64,000 nucleotides of DNA from Anniella stebbinsi (Eukaryota; Chordata; Lepidosauria; Squamata; Anniellidae), in contig JARDYH010000001.1 in assembly GCA_029215795.1 (NCBI GenBank), forward strand, positions 183,155,654 to 183,219,653. Reading direction: 5' to 3'. The first letter of the stretch is position 1. Each line of letters opens with the position of its first letter. The notes below the pieces were generated by a model. The model worked only from the letters and a program-made list of their open reading frames with translations, was not told the DNA's origin and ran no database searches. The translations under genes and the position numbers were made by a program. Below, one piece after another: positions 1 through 11,087 of this stretch.

Positions 1-1030
1 ACTACTACCCATTTTTCTAAAATTAATTGCCATACAAAGCAAGCACCTACGTTTTTGAAATTTCACACACACAGGTCCCAAGGTACCTCCTACAATGTGG
101 CAAAGTTTCATGTGTGTAACTTTAAAAATGACAAAGTTATAGGCATTCCCGGGTATTTATTAAAAAATTAATTGCCACAAAACGCATGCACCAATCTTTC
201 TGAAATTTCTCACAGATAACTATCCCTAACCAGTCTACAATGTGCCCAAGTTTCCTGTTTGTATCTTCAAAAATAAAAAAGTGGGAGGCATAACTGTATT
301 TCTCAATGGGAAAGTGCAATGCAATGATTCCCTATGGGCAAGTGCTTTCCAATGATTCCCTATGGGCAAGTACTGTCCAATTAATCCCTATGGGCAAGTG
401 CTGTCCAATGAATCCCTCATTGTTTCAAAAATTAATTGCCACACCAGGCAAGCGCCAATGTTTCTGAAATTTCACACACATATCAAGCCAAGTGGTACCT
501 GTAATGTGCCCAAGTTTCCTGTTTGTATCTTTAAAAATAAAAAAATGGGAGGCGTAACTGTATTTACCCCACTACTACCCATTTTTCTAAAAATTAATTG
601 CCACACAAGACAAGCACCTACATTTCTGAAATTTCACACACATAAATCCCAAGGTACCACCTACAATGTGGCAAAGTTTCATGTGTGTAACTTTAAAAAT
701 GACGAAGTTATAGGCATTCCTGGGTATTTATTAAAAAATTAATTGCCACAAAACGCATGCACCAATTTTTCTGAAATTTCTCACAGATAACTATCCCTAA
801 CCAGTCTACAATGTGCCCAAGTTTCATCCTTCTATCTTTAAAAATGAAAACGTTATAGGCATTTTTGTAAAACAATACTTGGCTATGGGAAAAAGCATTC
901 AAAATGGCGTCCGATCCGGATCGGACATCCGGTCCGATCCGACCATCCTCCGATCCAATCCGATCCGACCTCCCAGGTCCGATTCCGATCCGCTATCCGA
1001 TCCGATCCGGGGGGTCAGTGCACATCCCTA
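1..1030 (+). mobile_element. hAT element, right arm (CGGATC family), cut by window edge
   Basis: This is the right half of a fold-back hAT element whose left part lies outside the window. It holds several diverged copies of a module of about 150 bp (a stretch near TTAATTGCCACA, then TGAAATTTC, then a CAATGTG box, then TTTAAAAAT). A dense array of GATCCG repeats follows at about 905-1010, and the terminus reads GGGGGGTCAGTGCACATCCCTA. The same order is seen in reverse complement at 39720 and directly at 43130-44496. The adjacent 8 bp (1031-1038, CTAGACAT) would be the target duplication, but its partner is not visible. No transposase is encoded here; the short open frames are modules read by chance. 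Confidence 0.85.
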
Positions 1031-1269
1031 CTAGACATTACTAGAGCACAGCTTACTGTGGGCAGACTATCCCTATCCAGGACAGTTGGCACACCAGCCT
1101 CTACTGACAAAAGGCACTAACTGGCATTGGCTTCGTGTAAAGGAAGTCACAGTGTTACTTGATATTTAGAGGAGCAGTAATATCCATAGCGAGAACAAAA
1201 GGGCTAGAACAGGCCTGGATTATGTCTGGTCTGTTGGCTTCTACTGCAGGCCTTGGGGCCCTCTCCCCT

Positions 1270-1505
1270 TAACCAGAAAATCTCTTCTCTCCAATTAGCA
1301 GTTGATTGGAGAGAAGAGATTTTCCCCGCTACCCCCTCCTTGGCATTAGAGCAGAGGCAGAAAATGTGCAATTTCCTAAGCTTGGGGAAATTGCATATTT
1401 TCCCCTGCTGTGTTAATGGCAGCCACCATTAACGCAGTGGGTGAAAAGGGAAGTCAGGGCAGACCCATGCCGAGTGTTCTCAAAGGCTCATGAGCACTCG
1501 GGCAT
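1270..1505. repeat. Cluster of four consecutive inverted repeats
   Basis: Four potential hairpins lie within about 235 bp. Hairpin 1 has perfect 20-bp arms at 1276-1295 and 1305-1324. Hairpin 2 has 17-bp arms with one mismatch at 1360-1376 and 1386-1402. Hairpin 3 has 10-bp arms with one mismatch at 1410-1419 and 1426-1435. Hairpin 4 is imperfect, with arms near 1467-1482 and 1491-1505. No coding potential is seen and I do not recognise the family. It could be the core of a fold-back MITE. Confidence 0.7.
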
Positions 1506-4067
1506 AGGTCCCTCATGGGCCCAGGCAGATTTCTGCAACAAAGGTAGGTTGGGGGAATAAACAGACTGAGAGTCTTATGCAGTCCTGTGTTGTTATACCC
1601 ATATTACTAGAAATGCTGAAAGAGAATCCTGTGTGACAACCCTGCAATGTAGTGCAGTGTTGTCAAATATCCTGATGGGATAAAATCCAGGCAGCAGATT
1701 TAGTTCTCTCTTTTTAAAGCATATTTCCAGAAGCAGGAACCACAAAAGTGATCTTGCTTTCTCCTATGCAGAGGCACCTCAAGGACCTCTTGGTCACATT
1801 GTCTGTACTGAAATGGAATTTTGGCTGTGGGAAAGAACAACATTTTGCTATTTATGGTGCAGTACTTTGGAAGTTTCTGGGATGGACAGATGATTTGGGC
1901 TTTCAGCAGACTGTTCCATTTGTTCTGGTTGCTCTTGTCAGCGAGGGAATAGGAACAATGCCACCTCCTAGCATTACGACCATTGGCCATAGAGGATTAG
2001 TTACGATGGCTTCTTGCCCTTTTTTAAGGCAAGAAGGAGGCAGCTGTTTGTCAGCAGGGTGCACAGCAGTGCATGAAACTGGCACAGCAACCAAGATTAT
2101 GCAAACTGACCATTTAGGCCACCACAGCCAGTCCAGTCCATTCTAGTGCATCCCTCTCAGTAGGCTTCGTTCTGCATGTTCTACTAGACTGATGAATTGC
2201 CAGCAAATTTGGTGAAATTATCTGCAACAGGGAAACTCAAATAAAGGAGCCCAATGCTTTTACTTCAGTTCCATTTTCTTGCATGCCCTACAGTAGGGGC
2301 CAAGGACCTCAGGGTTGGGGACCAGATCCAGCCTTCCTGGTACCCCAGTCTGGCTCTCTGGGTTTCCCTAAATTGCCCCTCACCCCCCTTCCTTCTGGCA
2401 CTTTCCTCTGAACACTGATCTTTTGGTGGTCACCCCGGCTTTTGTGCCATCTCCCCCATTCCGAAATTCTGAAATTCCGAAATGCCTCTCCTGAGGCTAT
2501 GAGCTTCTGGCTCTATGCTACAATGTGCTGCTATTTTTGGAGTTTTTGCCTCACCTCCTTCTGCCTTCAGTCTTGCCCACCACTGGAATGTGGTCCCTGA
2601 AGCTTCTCCCAAACACTTCTCCCTTAGGCTTCAAATGTTTCTTCCCCCTGGCTGAAAGAGTTTCTATACCCCTGTCATACAGAATTCACCTTTAGCTTCA
2701 GAGCATTGTAGGGTAAGGTGTGTGGCCTCACCACATATCCCCAGGGACATTTTGAAGGAAAGGGCTGTCACTTCTGCCATCTGCTCTTCTTGGTTGAGGT
2801 CTGCAGAAAAACAGAGGCAGCCAACGGTTTCCCTTACCCAAGATCTGGGCTTGTACACCATTCATCACTTCTTGGGCAGACTTTTGGAAAGGGCCAGAGG
2901 CTGCACATTGAATGCCAGATCTATACCAAGCAGGATATAACTCCATGAAAGTGATTTAAAAATGATATATAAAATATGGATTGTGCCCCAACAATGGTCA
3001 CTGCACTACAATACTGTTATAAAGCAGTACTGGAGATCCTGCTGAAGTTTGCAAAAAAATGTAGTCTGTAGGCCAGGGTCTGAAAATGGGGTGATGGTTA
3101 CCATCTGGAGTGTCTTCTTTTGATAGTCTCTATAACCCTAGTAAAATTGCCAGCCACAATGGCCAACTAGGATGAGTAGCTTGCACTGAAAAAGAACCTT
3201 AATTATGTAAACCAATGTCTGAAGATACATAATATTTGTTTGGGACAATAAGTTTGACACATTTTGCCCATTTAGGGCTCAAAAAGGCTCAAAGTGACCA
3301 GAAAAAAGCCCACGATGTATTGACATACTTTTTGAGAGCATAACTGAAAAAGGTGCAGAACACACAGTGCAAAATCAGTAAGCCAGGCATAGAAAGTTCT
3401 TGTTGCATAGATTTTATTTATGGAGGCAGAGGGGTGGTCTGTCTTTAGCATATTGTATACCAGCATTTTCTACATTTAGCCTGTTATCTGACCCTGAGCA
3501 ATGGTTCATCATAACTCTATTGAGGTAACATTACTAATGTACAGCAATGCTCCCCCCCGACACACAAACACACATTTGTCATCATGGTTCCTTCCAAATT
3601 CATGGTTCTTTACATGGAGTGGTTGGTACCACCTTGAGAGAGATTCAACAAGATACTTTTTAAAAAAAGTTGATGACTATATTAAAATCATTAGCCATGG
3701 TGCCTGCTGGTAATGAGTAGCTTTTACTGAAAAAAACACCTTTAATGGGTAAGAAAAGAAGCCAGAAATACAATATACACAAGTTGAGCACAAGTTGACA
3801 AAGCAAGGTGACAAAGGCCCTTTCTACACCTAAGGGTGTAGAGAGAGGGAGGGAGAGAGGGGGAGGATGGAAGACTTACCTACTTCTGTGATCCTGCCCC
3901 AGCATCCAAACAGAAGCATGTGGACATCCCAGAAGGGAAGAGGGACATTATGCCTGTTGTGCTCTCACCTTTAAAAAACACATGCCGGAGCCGGGTGTGC
4001 AATTGTGCTGCTCCGCAAACTAAGTGGGGGGAAAAGCCCTGACCCCCCCTCCCCCAACCCCAATGCC
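1506..4067. other. Non-coding, probably intronic DNA
   Basis: Mixed-composition sequence with no convincing exon, RNA gene or recognisable repeat. The open frames at 1748-2146 and 2718-2948 have no family resemblance that I can see. Confidence 0.5.
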
Positions 4068-4075
4068 CCTGGACT

Positions 4076-4756
4076 TAGGGTGACCAGATTTTGAGAATCA
4101 AAATCCCGGCCCCCCCGCCACCCCACCCACCCAAAACAACCCCCCCACCGCGTGCCTGCGCCGCGCCGCCCCCCCAGCCCACATGCCTCGCGCAGCCGTC
4201 TGCCCCGCGCAGGCTGCCCGCCCCCCGCCCTGCGCCGCCCCCCCCGCCCCGTGCCGCCCCCCCACGCCACGCTGCGCCGCCCCCGCACGCCACGACGCCC
4301 GCCCGCGCCGCCCGCCCACCCCGCGCTGCCCGCACGCACGCCCCACGTTCCTTACCTGCTGGGGCATCCGCTTCCCTCCGGAATCTACTGAGAAACAGGC
4401 TTCCTGGCCTGTCTCTCAGTAGCGCGCTGGGTGATGACGTCATCACCCGGCGCGCTACTGAGGGACAGGCCAGGAAGCCTGTTTCTCAGTAGATTCCGAG
4501 CACCGGAGGGAAGCGGACGCCCCAGCAGGTAAGTGCCTCACGCCGCCCGCCTCCCACCACCGCCGTGTGACCCCCCGCAGCCCCGGTTTGCCCCTGCCGC
4601 CCCCTGGTTGGCCAGGATCGCCCCAGGGCCATCTGGTCACCCTTTTGGAGGGCTAAATTTCCAGATTTGGCCCCCCAAAACAGTTCCCCCCCGGATGCAG
4701 ATTTGCTCCCCATTTCCTGGGCATGTCCGGACAAATCTGGGTGGATGGTCACCCTA
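4076..4756. mobile_element. GC-rich hAT-type MITE with exact 8-bp target duplication
   Basis: The element begins TAGGGTGACCAGAT and ends ATGGTCACCCTA, a short terminal inverted repeat. It is flanked on both sides by CCTGGACT (4068-4075 and 4757-4764), an exact 8-bp duplication of the kind hAT transposases make. The interior is very GC-rich and runs of C create long proline and arginine frames on both strands, which I treat as non-coding. A large hairpin occupies about 4350-4532. A related truncated copy lies at 15809-16037, and the 320-bp MITE family in this window shares the TAGGGTGACCA terminus. Confidence 0.88.
4350..4532. repeat. Long inverted repeat centred on TGACGTCA
   Basis: Arms of about 90 bp with a few mismatches meet at the perfect palindrome TGACGTCA (4435-4442), the consensus CRE/ATF binding site. 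The left arm starts near CTTACCTGCTGGGG and the right arm ends near CCCCAGCAGGTAAG. The right arm therefore carries a GTAAG splice-donor-like end. The repeat sits in the middle of the 4076-4756 MITE. Confidence 0.85.
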
Positions 4757-5276
4757 CCTGGACTTCTCCTGGCCTTGCTCCTTTCCTCTTGCTGGCCCCC
4801 ACTACTCACAGGGAGGAGGGAAGAAGCTGGGATGGGTGTCACCACTGCCTGTGGCCCTCGGGATTGTCATGTTTTACTGCTTTGACCTGACTGGGACAAT
4901 TCCTCCACTTTGAAGTAGGATAATCCTCCAATTCAGGATTGGTAGCATGGCAGGATGTTTTTGTCCATTTGTTTGTTTGTTTGTTTGCAACACTTTTGGA
5001 ATTGTGGTGCCCATCCTCCTAGGAAATTACTGTGGGATCTAATTTCTCTTGGGTCGTGTCTTTGTGCTATGTTATCCTTCACATCTGGTTCTTCATTCCC
5101 TGCATTAAAGGAAGGGATGGCACCCTTTCTCCACTCCATGTTCTCCACTCACTGAAGAATATTTCTCTCACCCTGTGGAATAGATAATTTATCTTTGCAA
5201 ACTGAAGAATATGTTGTGGTTTGATACTAAATTCGTGTCTCCCTTTGTTGTTGTCTTTACTCGCTTTGTTCCCCAG

Positions 5277-5456
5277 CCTTTGTATGGCCATACACAGCCT
5301 GTGACCTGCTTGGCTGCCTCCACATCCTACAGCATCATTGTGAGTGGAGCTGCTGACAGATCCTGCATCATCTGGGACTTGAACCAGCTGACACACATCA
5401 CCCAGCTTCCTGCCCACAAGGCATACCTCTCTGCTATTGCCATCAATGATTCAACA
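5277..5456 (+). CDS. WDFY4: WD40-repeat exon of a BEACH-family protein, probably WDFY4
   Basis: This is the only host coding exon I can support. A pyrimidine-rich tract ending CCCCAG (5271-5276) is the acceptor, and ACA|GTAAGG is the donor, with the intron starting at 5457. The exon is 180 bp, 60 codons, phase 0 at both ends, with no stops. The product reads as one WD40 blade and the start of the next: LYGHTQPVTCLAAS, then an SGAADRSCIIWDL segment with the typical WD dipeptide, then LPAHKAYLSAIAIND. From what I know of the family this is closer to the C-terminal WD40 region of WDFY4 than to WDFY3, the closest paralogue. WDFY4 is a large BEACH-domain protein linked to cross-presentation in dendritic cells. 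Neighbouring exons were not found in the window, so the rest of the sequence is probably intron. A retroposed copy is unlikely because both splice sites are intact. Confidence 0.78.
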
Positions 5457-6821
5457 GTAAGGTATTCATTTATCATCCTTCTCCTGACACATCCATGAAC
5501 ATTTCATGATGACTTAATGGGGGCACTTCCCTGCAAGGAACCATCCTGAGCCGCGACAGATTGATTATTATTTTTTCTTTTTACAGAGGTTTCTAATAGT
5601 ACCCTTAATGCTGAGAGGGGGCACTAAAAGCAGCCTTTGAGGTAGAGGAGCTGAACAGGAGGTGGAGAATTGTTACAGGCTGTTCTCTCCAAGCTGCATT
5701 CAGCTTCCAGCTATTGTACTCCTTTGTGTTTGGTTACATAGGACCTTCTGCATGCATTTCATTGTCTGGTTCCAGTTAGACAAAACTGAAACCTTCTTCC
5801 AGCCAAAGGTCATAGTTGCACGAGCCAACTTCTAACAAGGGCAAAAAAGGGAAGCTATCTTGAGTTCTTCGTCTTGCTGGGGTGGACGGACATGCAATGT
5901 CCACATTCTTTGTGATCCTCCAAATTCTTCCTCAAAGCTTGGTTCATCTTATTTGCATTCCTGAACACAAGCATCTTTTCTTTTCATTTCAGGAAAGTAC
6001 ACAATTTGAAAAGTGCACATTTTTCACAATTGAAAAATGTGCATTTTCACCAATCAAAAATACACATTCCCCCCATAGGCTAAAAGATAAAAATGTATGT
6101 GGTGTGTGTATGAGTATGCAATTGCACTGATGCACATTTTTAACATGAACGCAAGTTTAGGAAATTGCAAATATTTACCAAGAATTGAGTTCCTGTTTGC
6201 ATTCAGAGTTGCAAATGGGACATGCTCTCATGATTTGTGAACAAGAACAAAATTCTCATACATCTTGCCCTTTTTAAAAAACTTTCTGAAAAGCAGCTAA
6301 TGGTGGGCATACCCTTAAGACCAAACTAGATTTGTTATACACAGATGTGGTAAAATCAACCCAATGCCACCTTTGAAACTGGAAAACCCTCTTCCAGGGG
6401 AATGATTTGGATGGGAGAATCAGCAAGAGAAAGGGCACATTCACATTCTTGCGGGGTGGGGGGAGGATAGGACACGAAACTGAAACTGGGAACTAGCAGG
6501 CAGGGAAAGGGTTTGGGTGGCCAAATAAGTATGGCCAAAATAAATTATAAGCACAGGACAAATGAGGATACTAATATGCATAGAATGTATTTATGCTAAT
6601 TTAAAAATAATTGTTAGGATCTAAATTTCACTGAAAGCAAACAATTAATTTCCCATCCAAATCACCCCAAAATTCTTACATTAATTTGCATCCCAGCCAA
6701 GATCACCCAAATATGTTCTCTTGTTCAATTAGTTTACTCTCAATTAACATCCTATTCCAAACTCAGTTTCCTTTCAGTTCTAAGTACTCCCATTCTATTC
6801 AATCATCATACCAAGGCACTT
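5457..6821 (+). other. Intronic DNA downstream of the WD40 exon
   Basis: AT-rich sequence with no recognised gene or repeat. I looked for the next WD40 exon of the same protein on the plus strand and did not see it. Confidence 0.5.
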
Positions 6822-7588
6822 AAAAAAATCAAATGGGTACTTTGGGTTTGGAGCTATGGCGGGCTGAAGTCACCATGTACAGTGGAGTGAGCGAAGTGGC
6901 TTGTAAATAGTTCAGGGTGATTACCCAGACTGGAGAATCTCCCCAGATTTAGGGGAAGAGCTAGAGATACCATAATTAGCTCGTTAAGCCTCCTGGGTGT
7001 TTTTTCTGATGGGCAAAAGACCTGTTAGCAGGACTGCAAAGGGAGTCTGGAGCGTTATGGTTTACATAGCTCTCAGCCACTTTTGAAGTTTCCAAAGAGA
7101 GACACAAGGCTCACCAGCTCCTACTTTTATGAGGATTTATTGACATTATCTGCAACAGTGGAGAAGCATCTTTTGCTGCAGCAAAGAGAAATCGGCTTGT
7201 GAAATATGGTGAGATAACTCTTTTCTCTGGATTACAACCAAGGGATGGTGGGGAGGAAGAAGATTGCGTTCAGAAGGAATCACAGAAGTAACATTTTTGT
7301 ATATATAAGTACTTAAGATCTAAGGGGTAAAAGACATCTTAAGGTGGGTCGTTTGTGCTTTTTCCTTTTTTTTTTTTGGTCAAATGTGCATTTGGATTAC
7401 AACAGCTAGCTAGAGAGTTTGGAGAAGCCTTCCCCCCCTCCTTTTCGAGTCAGACAGGCAAATGCAGGTGTAGTAACACAGATAAGAAAAGGACTGAGCT
7501 GTAGATACGGTTGTCGTGGAGATGTGAAGGCTTGGAATAAAGAAAATGACTTCGAAGAAAGGAAGAGAGACCAGAAAGAGTTCTATAG

Positions 7589-9800
7589 TAGGAATGTGTA
7601 TCATATCGTTCCGATGTCCGATAATGATCTGATATGGGCTTTATCGGACATCCGATTAATGATAACAATATGATAGAGATCCCTCTGATAATTATTGGAT
7701 CCGATAAAAAAACCATCCATAATTATCAGATTTTATCGGATTATTGGAAGGCTCTTTTTCTTTTGGTGCGACATGGACGGAGCTAGAAGGTGGGGTGTGT
7801 TTACTTGAGACTGACAGATTCACTGACCAATTGTGCAGCAAGGATTCTAGCAGGCTCCAATCACAATGTTGCAGGAGGGCTGAGGATAGCCCAGCAGCAT
7901 ATAACCCCCACCCTTGGGTTTTCCAGCTCTTTTGGGAGTTAGGAGTTGACGAAGCTGGGTGGATTTTGGAGGAGGTCTGTGTTACTGGATTGATTTTGGT
8001 GGCGATCGTTGGAGATTCCTTCTATTTTTTTGCATTTTTCTGTTCCCCTCTGTGTCTCAGGTTCATTCCTTGTGTGTGTTTGCTGCTTGTTGGTTTGATT
8101 GAAGGGTTAGGTTAGCGTGACTGCTGGGGGTACAGTGAGTGTGTTGTGTTTTACTGTTTTACTGTTATAAAAACAAACAAACAAAATACAAAAAAATTAT
8201 ATTCTCTCTCTCTCCCTCTTTCTCTCTTTCTGTTTGTATGTGTTTGCAAAAGATTGTTATTAATATAAATAATTTCGATCATTTGCAAGCACAATGAAAT
8301 GTGGCTCTAAGGTGCGCCTTGGGTGAGGTGGCTCTGGGGAACTTAAAACGGAATGCGCATGGCAAATACCTTAAGGCCAAAGCTGAACAGACTATTGGAG
8401 CTCTCTCCCATTTTTTTCATCAAAAAGGGGGCAAATATGTACCAGCAGCCATCAAGGTATATAAAGCTAAAATGGTGCCCCAGGTTTTGTTTGGGGCCCC
8501 AGTTTGGTTTCCGCTTTCAAGAATTCCATTAGAAGGCTTACAGTCCACTTTTTTGAGGCTAATTTTGGGAGCTCCAAGATGTGTGTCTGGTCCAGTGCTC
8601 AATTTGGAGGTTGGCCTGAGATCCCTGAATAGTGTGGCTTGGAATTTAACCCTGCAGTTCTGGTTGCGTCAATACCATGCTATGACGTATAATTCCCTGG
8701 TAACTCAGGTCCTGCTAGATTCCTATGAGTCTCCCTGGTCCAAAGCAATAATACGGAGGGTCACCACTTTAGGGCTAAATCTCCCACTCCTGTTTCTGTC
8801 TGAACCAGGTCAAGCAAAACTAACCATCAAATGGAGACTCGTGGATATTGATCTCCAGGAGATGCAGGGTGCAGCAGTGGGCTCTGGTTCCCCTGCTGCA
8901 TTGGGCTTGTTAGATCATGCTGGAAAAGGGGAAACTGTGTACCTAGAATTGCTATTCATTCCAAAGTATAGGAAGGCCTTTACTCTGGGTAGATTTAACA
9001 CCCTCCCTTCCAAATTGCTGGAAGGGAGATATAAAAAAGTACCAGTGGAGAATATATGCTGCCCTTGCAACAATTCCGAGGTAGAAACACTTACACATGT
9101 GCTTCTTTGTTGTGATTTCTACAAAGATATCAGAGATGACTTGTTGCGACCAATTCTCCAGGGTTTCCCTGGCCATTCTAAAGAGTTTCTGACAATCATA
9201 CTTTTACAGGCTAAAGATAAAATAGTTACAACTCAAGTTGCAAAATTCTTACATCTTACCATTTGTTATAGAGCTCAATTGGTGGGTATTTGACGTGTAT
9301 GATCTGTACTGTTTACGAACTGATAATATTGTATATGCATATCTCTTGGACTATGGTCTATTGATTTTAATAAAGGAAAGGAACAATGTAATGAGTCCCC
9401 TCAAAGCCGTCTGTGAGATGCCCATGTCATGTGTACTGGACGTCTCTTGAAAAATGACCACATTTCAGCCACCTGAAACAGTGGATTTTAAAAGCTTACT
9501 TCCAAGTAACGCTTACACCCATTGTTCTGTAATTTGGCACACATGACTAGCAACACTCAGTCTGCACTGTGACCAAGTTTCAAACCTGTAACTTTGAAAA
9601 TACATAAATTTTAGGCATTTCTGTCTCAAAAAGCAACTCTATAGGGCAAAATGTAGATCCAAAATAAATATCAGATTTCTAATATTTATTGGAAATCAGA
9701 TACGATTCGATATGATTACCGTCCGATATAATTGGATTCGATAATTTTTTAAATCCGGATTTCCGATACAATACGATATTTTTGGCCGTGCACAACCCTA
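7589..9800 (+). mobile_element. hAT element of the CGGATC family carrying a LINE fragment
   Basis: The element is bounded by TAGGAATGTGTA and TGCACAACCCTA and flanked by an exact 8-bp duplication TTCTATAG (7581-7588 and 9801-9808). Subterminal arrays of diverged ATCGGA/TCCGAT motifs lie at 7605-7745 and about 9690-9780. A module with TACTTCCAAGTAACGC at about 9495-9620 also occurs near the right end of the 22694-27412 element. The segment 7745-8270 resembles 23230-23830 of that element in layout: a TATA-like stretch, then GT-rich and CT-rich leader. The transposase gene has been lost, and a truncated LINE (8302-9382) sits in its place. It is inserted in L1 ORF1. Confidence 0.87.
8302..9382 (+). 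pseudogene. 5'-truncated non-LTR retrotransposon, ORF2 C-terminus
   Basis: An open frame of about 330 codons runs from the 5' truncation point to a stop at 9293. It carries no RT active site. It starts with a thumb-like segment (KVYKAKMVPQVLFGAPVWF), and near residues 250-275 has a cysteine/histidine cluster (CPCNN..ETLTHVLLCCDFY) typical of the zinc knuckle that ends many LINE ORF2 proteins. The clade is uncertain; I lean to the I/Vingi group. An 11-bp imperfect duplication (ACAATGAAATG at 8291-8301, ACAATGTAATG at 9383-9393) brackets the insert. The upstream in-frame codon is a stop, so the frame has no genuine start. Being still open suggests a relatively recent insertion into the hAT. Confidence 0.72.
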
Positions 9801-10009
9801 TTCTATAGACTCGTCTTTTGATAAAATGTCTATATCTGATAAATTACAAAAGATTTATGAACAATTAAATAATAGGACAGATGAATTGGCAAGTAAGTTG
9901 GAGAAATTTGAAGAGAGAATGGATGGAAAACTTTTGGAATTGGATAATAAAATAGCACAGGTGGGGAAGGAAGTTAAAGCTGTCACAGACAAAGTGGAAG
10001 TTCTTGAGA

Positions 10010-11085
10010 AATGCCCTTCCCCCACGTTCCGCTCACGTGGCCACAGGGAGGCTGTTGCAGGTGCGGGACGAAGAAGAGAGGTGCCCTGCCCTCATTGGGT
10101 AAGTCATAGTGGTGCCACTGGCTAGGTGAGGAGCGGCAGCGCCTATTTTGGGGGCCGCACCCCACCAACGGCTTCAGTGGACAGAGGCTTCCTTGGGCTG
10201 CTTCTTACTCACATGGCGGCGATTCTCTCTCAGCTTAGCAGGGCCCAGCTGGGCTCCTGCTGTGAGGTTTCATCCGGCAATGAGACAAGGAAGCTTGAGT
10301 GGGAGGGTTCTCCATGCAGTGGTGGCTAGCGAAGCAGAAGGAGGACGCTGACTCTCAGGAAGTAAGGAAGGTGTGCAGTGTGTACTACAGCTATCACCCT
10401 CACCTGTGCCTGGCCAGGCTCAGGGAGGGCAAGGGAAGTTCCCGGTGGTGAGGAGCAGGAGCAGCATAGCTTTCATGGAAAGGATGGTTTGGAGAGGCGG
10501 GAGTGCAGGGCTTGTGGGTGCTGTGTTTCTGGGCTTCTTCTTTTCAGGCAAAACTTGGGCCATAACTGGCTAGTGGATCACATCCTCATAACCCTGGGTC
10601 GATTCTTGCCTTTAGTAGTTAAAGACTTAACCAGGAGTGGCCAATTCCCATTGACCATCTCTTACAATTTGGTGTCCATTCCCAGTGGAAAGGACTTTCT
10701 GCCAGGACCATTGGGGGTAAGATGGCCGCTCTGGCCTTCTGGTCAAAAATGAAAGGTGTTGCAGACAACACAGGGGATTTTAGGATTAGACTTTTTTGAG
10801 GGGATGTACAAGGGAGGCTCCTAGTGCAGCGGATACCAGACAACCGATGTCTCCAGACATATTATGGAGATTATTAGGTACAATGCCGTCAGTATGTAAA
10901 TCGCAATTTGAGGCCATTTTGTTTCATGTCTTAACTGTCTTAACAGCTTTCTTTGGTGCATTTCATATATCCGAGCTGGTAGTTTCATCACGAGATGATG
11001 CCTCTGGAAGGGCATTGTCATCCTTTAATACAAACATAATATACATTAGGCTTAGAAGGTCCAAAACTGGATGTGGAGTGAAGGT
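10010..11085 (+). mobile_element. Foreign segment in L1 with a tyrosine-recombinase remnant
   Basis: This segment replaces the middle of the L1. Its first 750 bp hold no recognised domain. The last 290 bp (about 10796-11085) encode a tyrosine recombinase core of the type found in DIRS/Ngaro and Crypton elements: a PMSPDILWRLL opening, then FEAILFHVLTVLTAFFGAF, then HISELVVSSRDD, then LRRSKTGCG. The conserved arginine that normally precedes ISEL is histidine here, so a catalytic residue is lost. No flanking duplication is evident; these elements often leave none. Confidence 0.6.
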
Positions 11086-11087
11086 TT

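Larger units (their letters stand above)
7546..10010 (+). pseudogene. L1 ORF1 5' part, interrupted by a hAT element
   Basis: Coding begins at 7546 with MTSKKGRETRK. It stops matching at 7588, where a hAT element is inserted, and resumes at 9809. Removing the element and one copy of its 8-bp duplication keeps the reading frame and places the downstream methionine at 9826 in frame. The following segment (about 9826-10008) is a lysine- and glutamate-rich heptad-like region (SDKLQKIYEQLNNRTDELAS), consistent with the N-terminal coiled coil of L1 ORF1, an RNA-binding trimer. The RRM and C-terminal domains are absent, because after about 10010 the sequence changes to unrelated DNA. Confidence 0.75.

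Noticed and set aside
4091..4492. Long proline- and arginine-rich open frames on both strands
   Set aside because: They arise from C-rich MITE sequence, overlap in several frames and have no domain.
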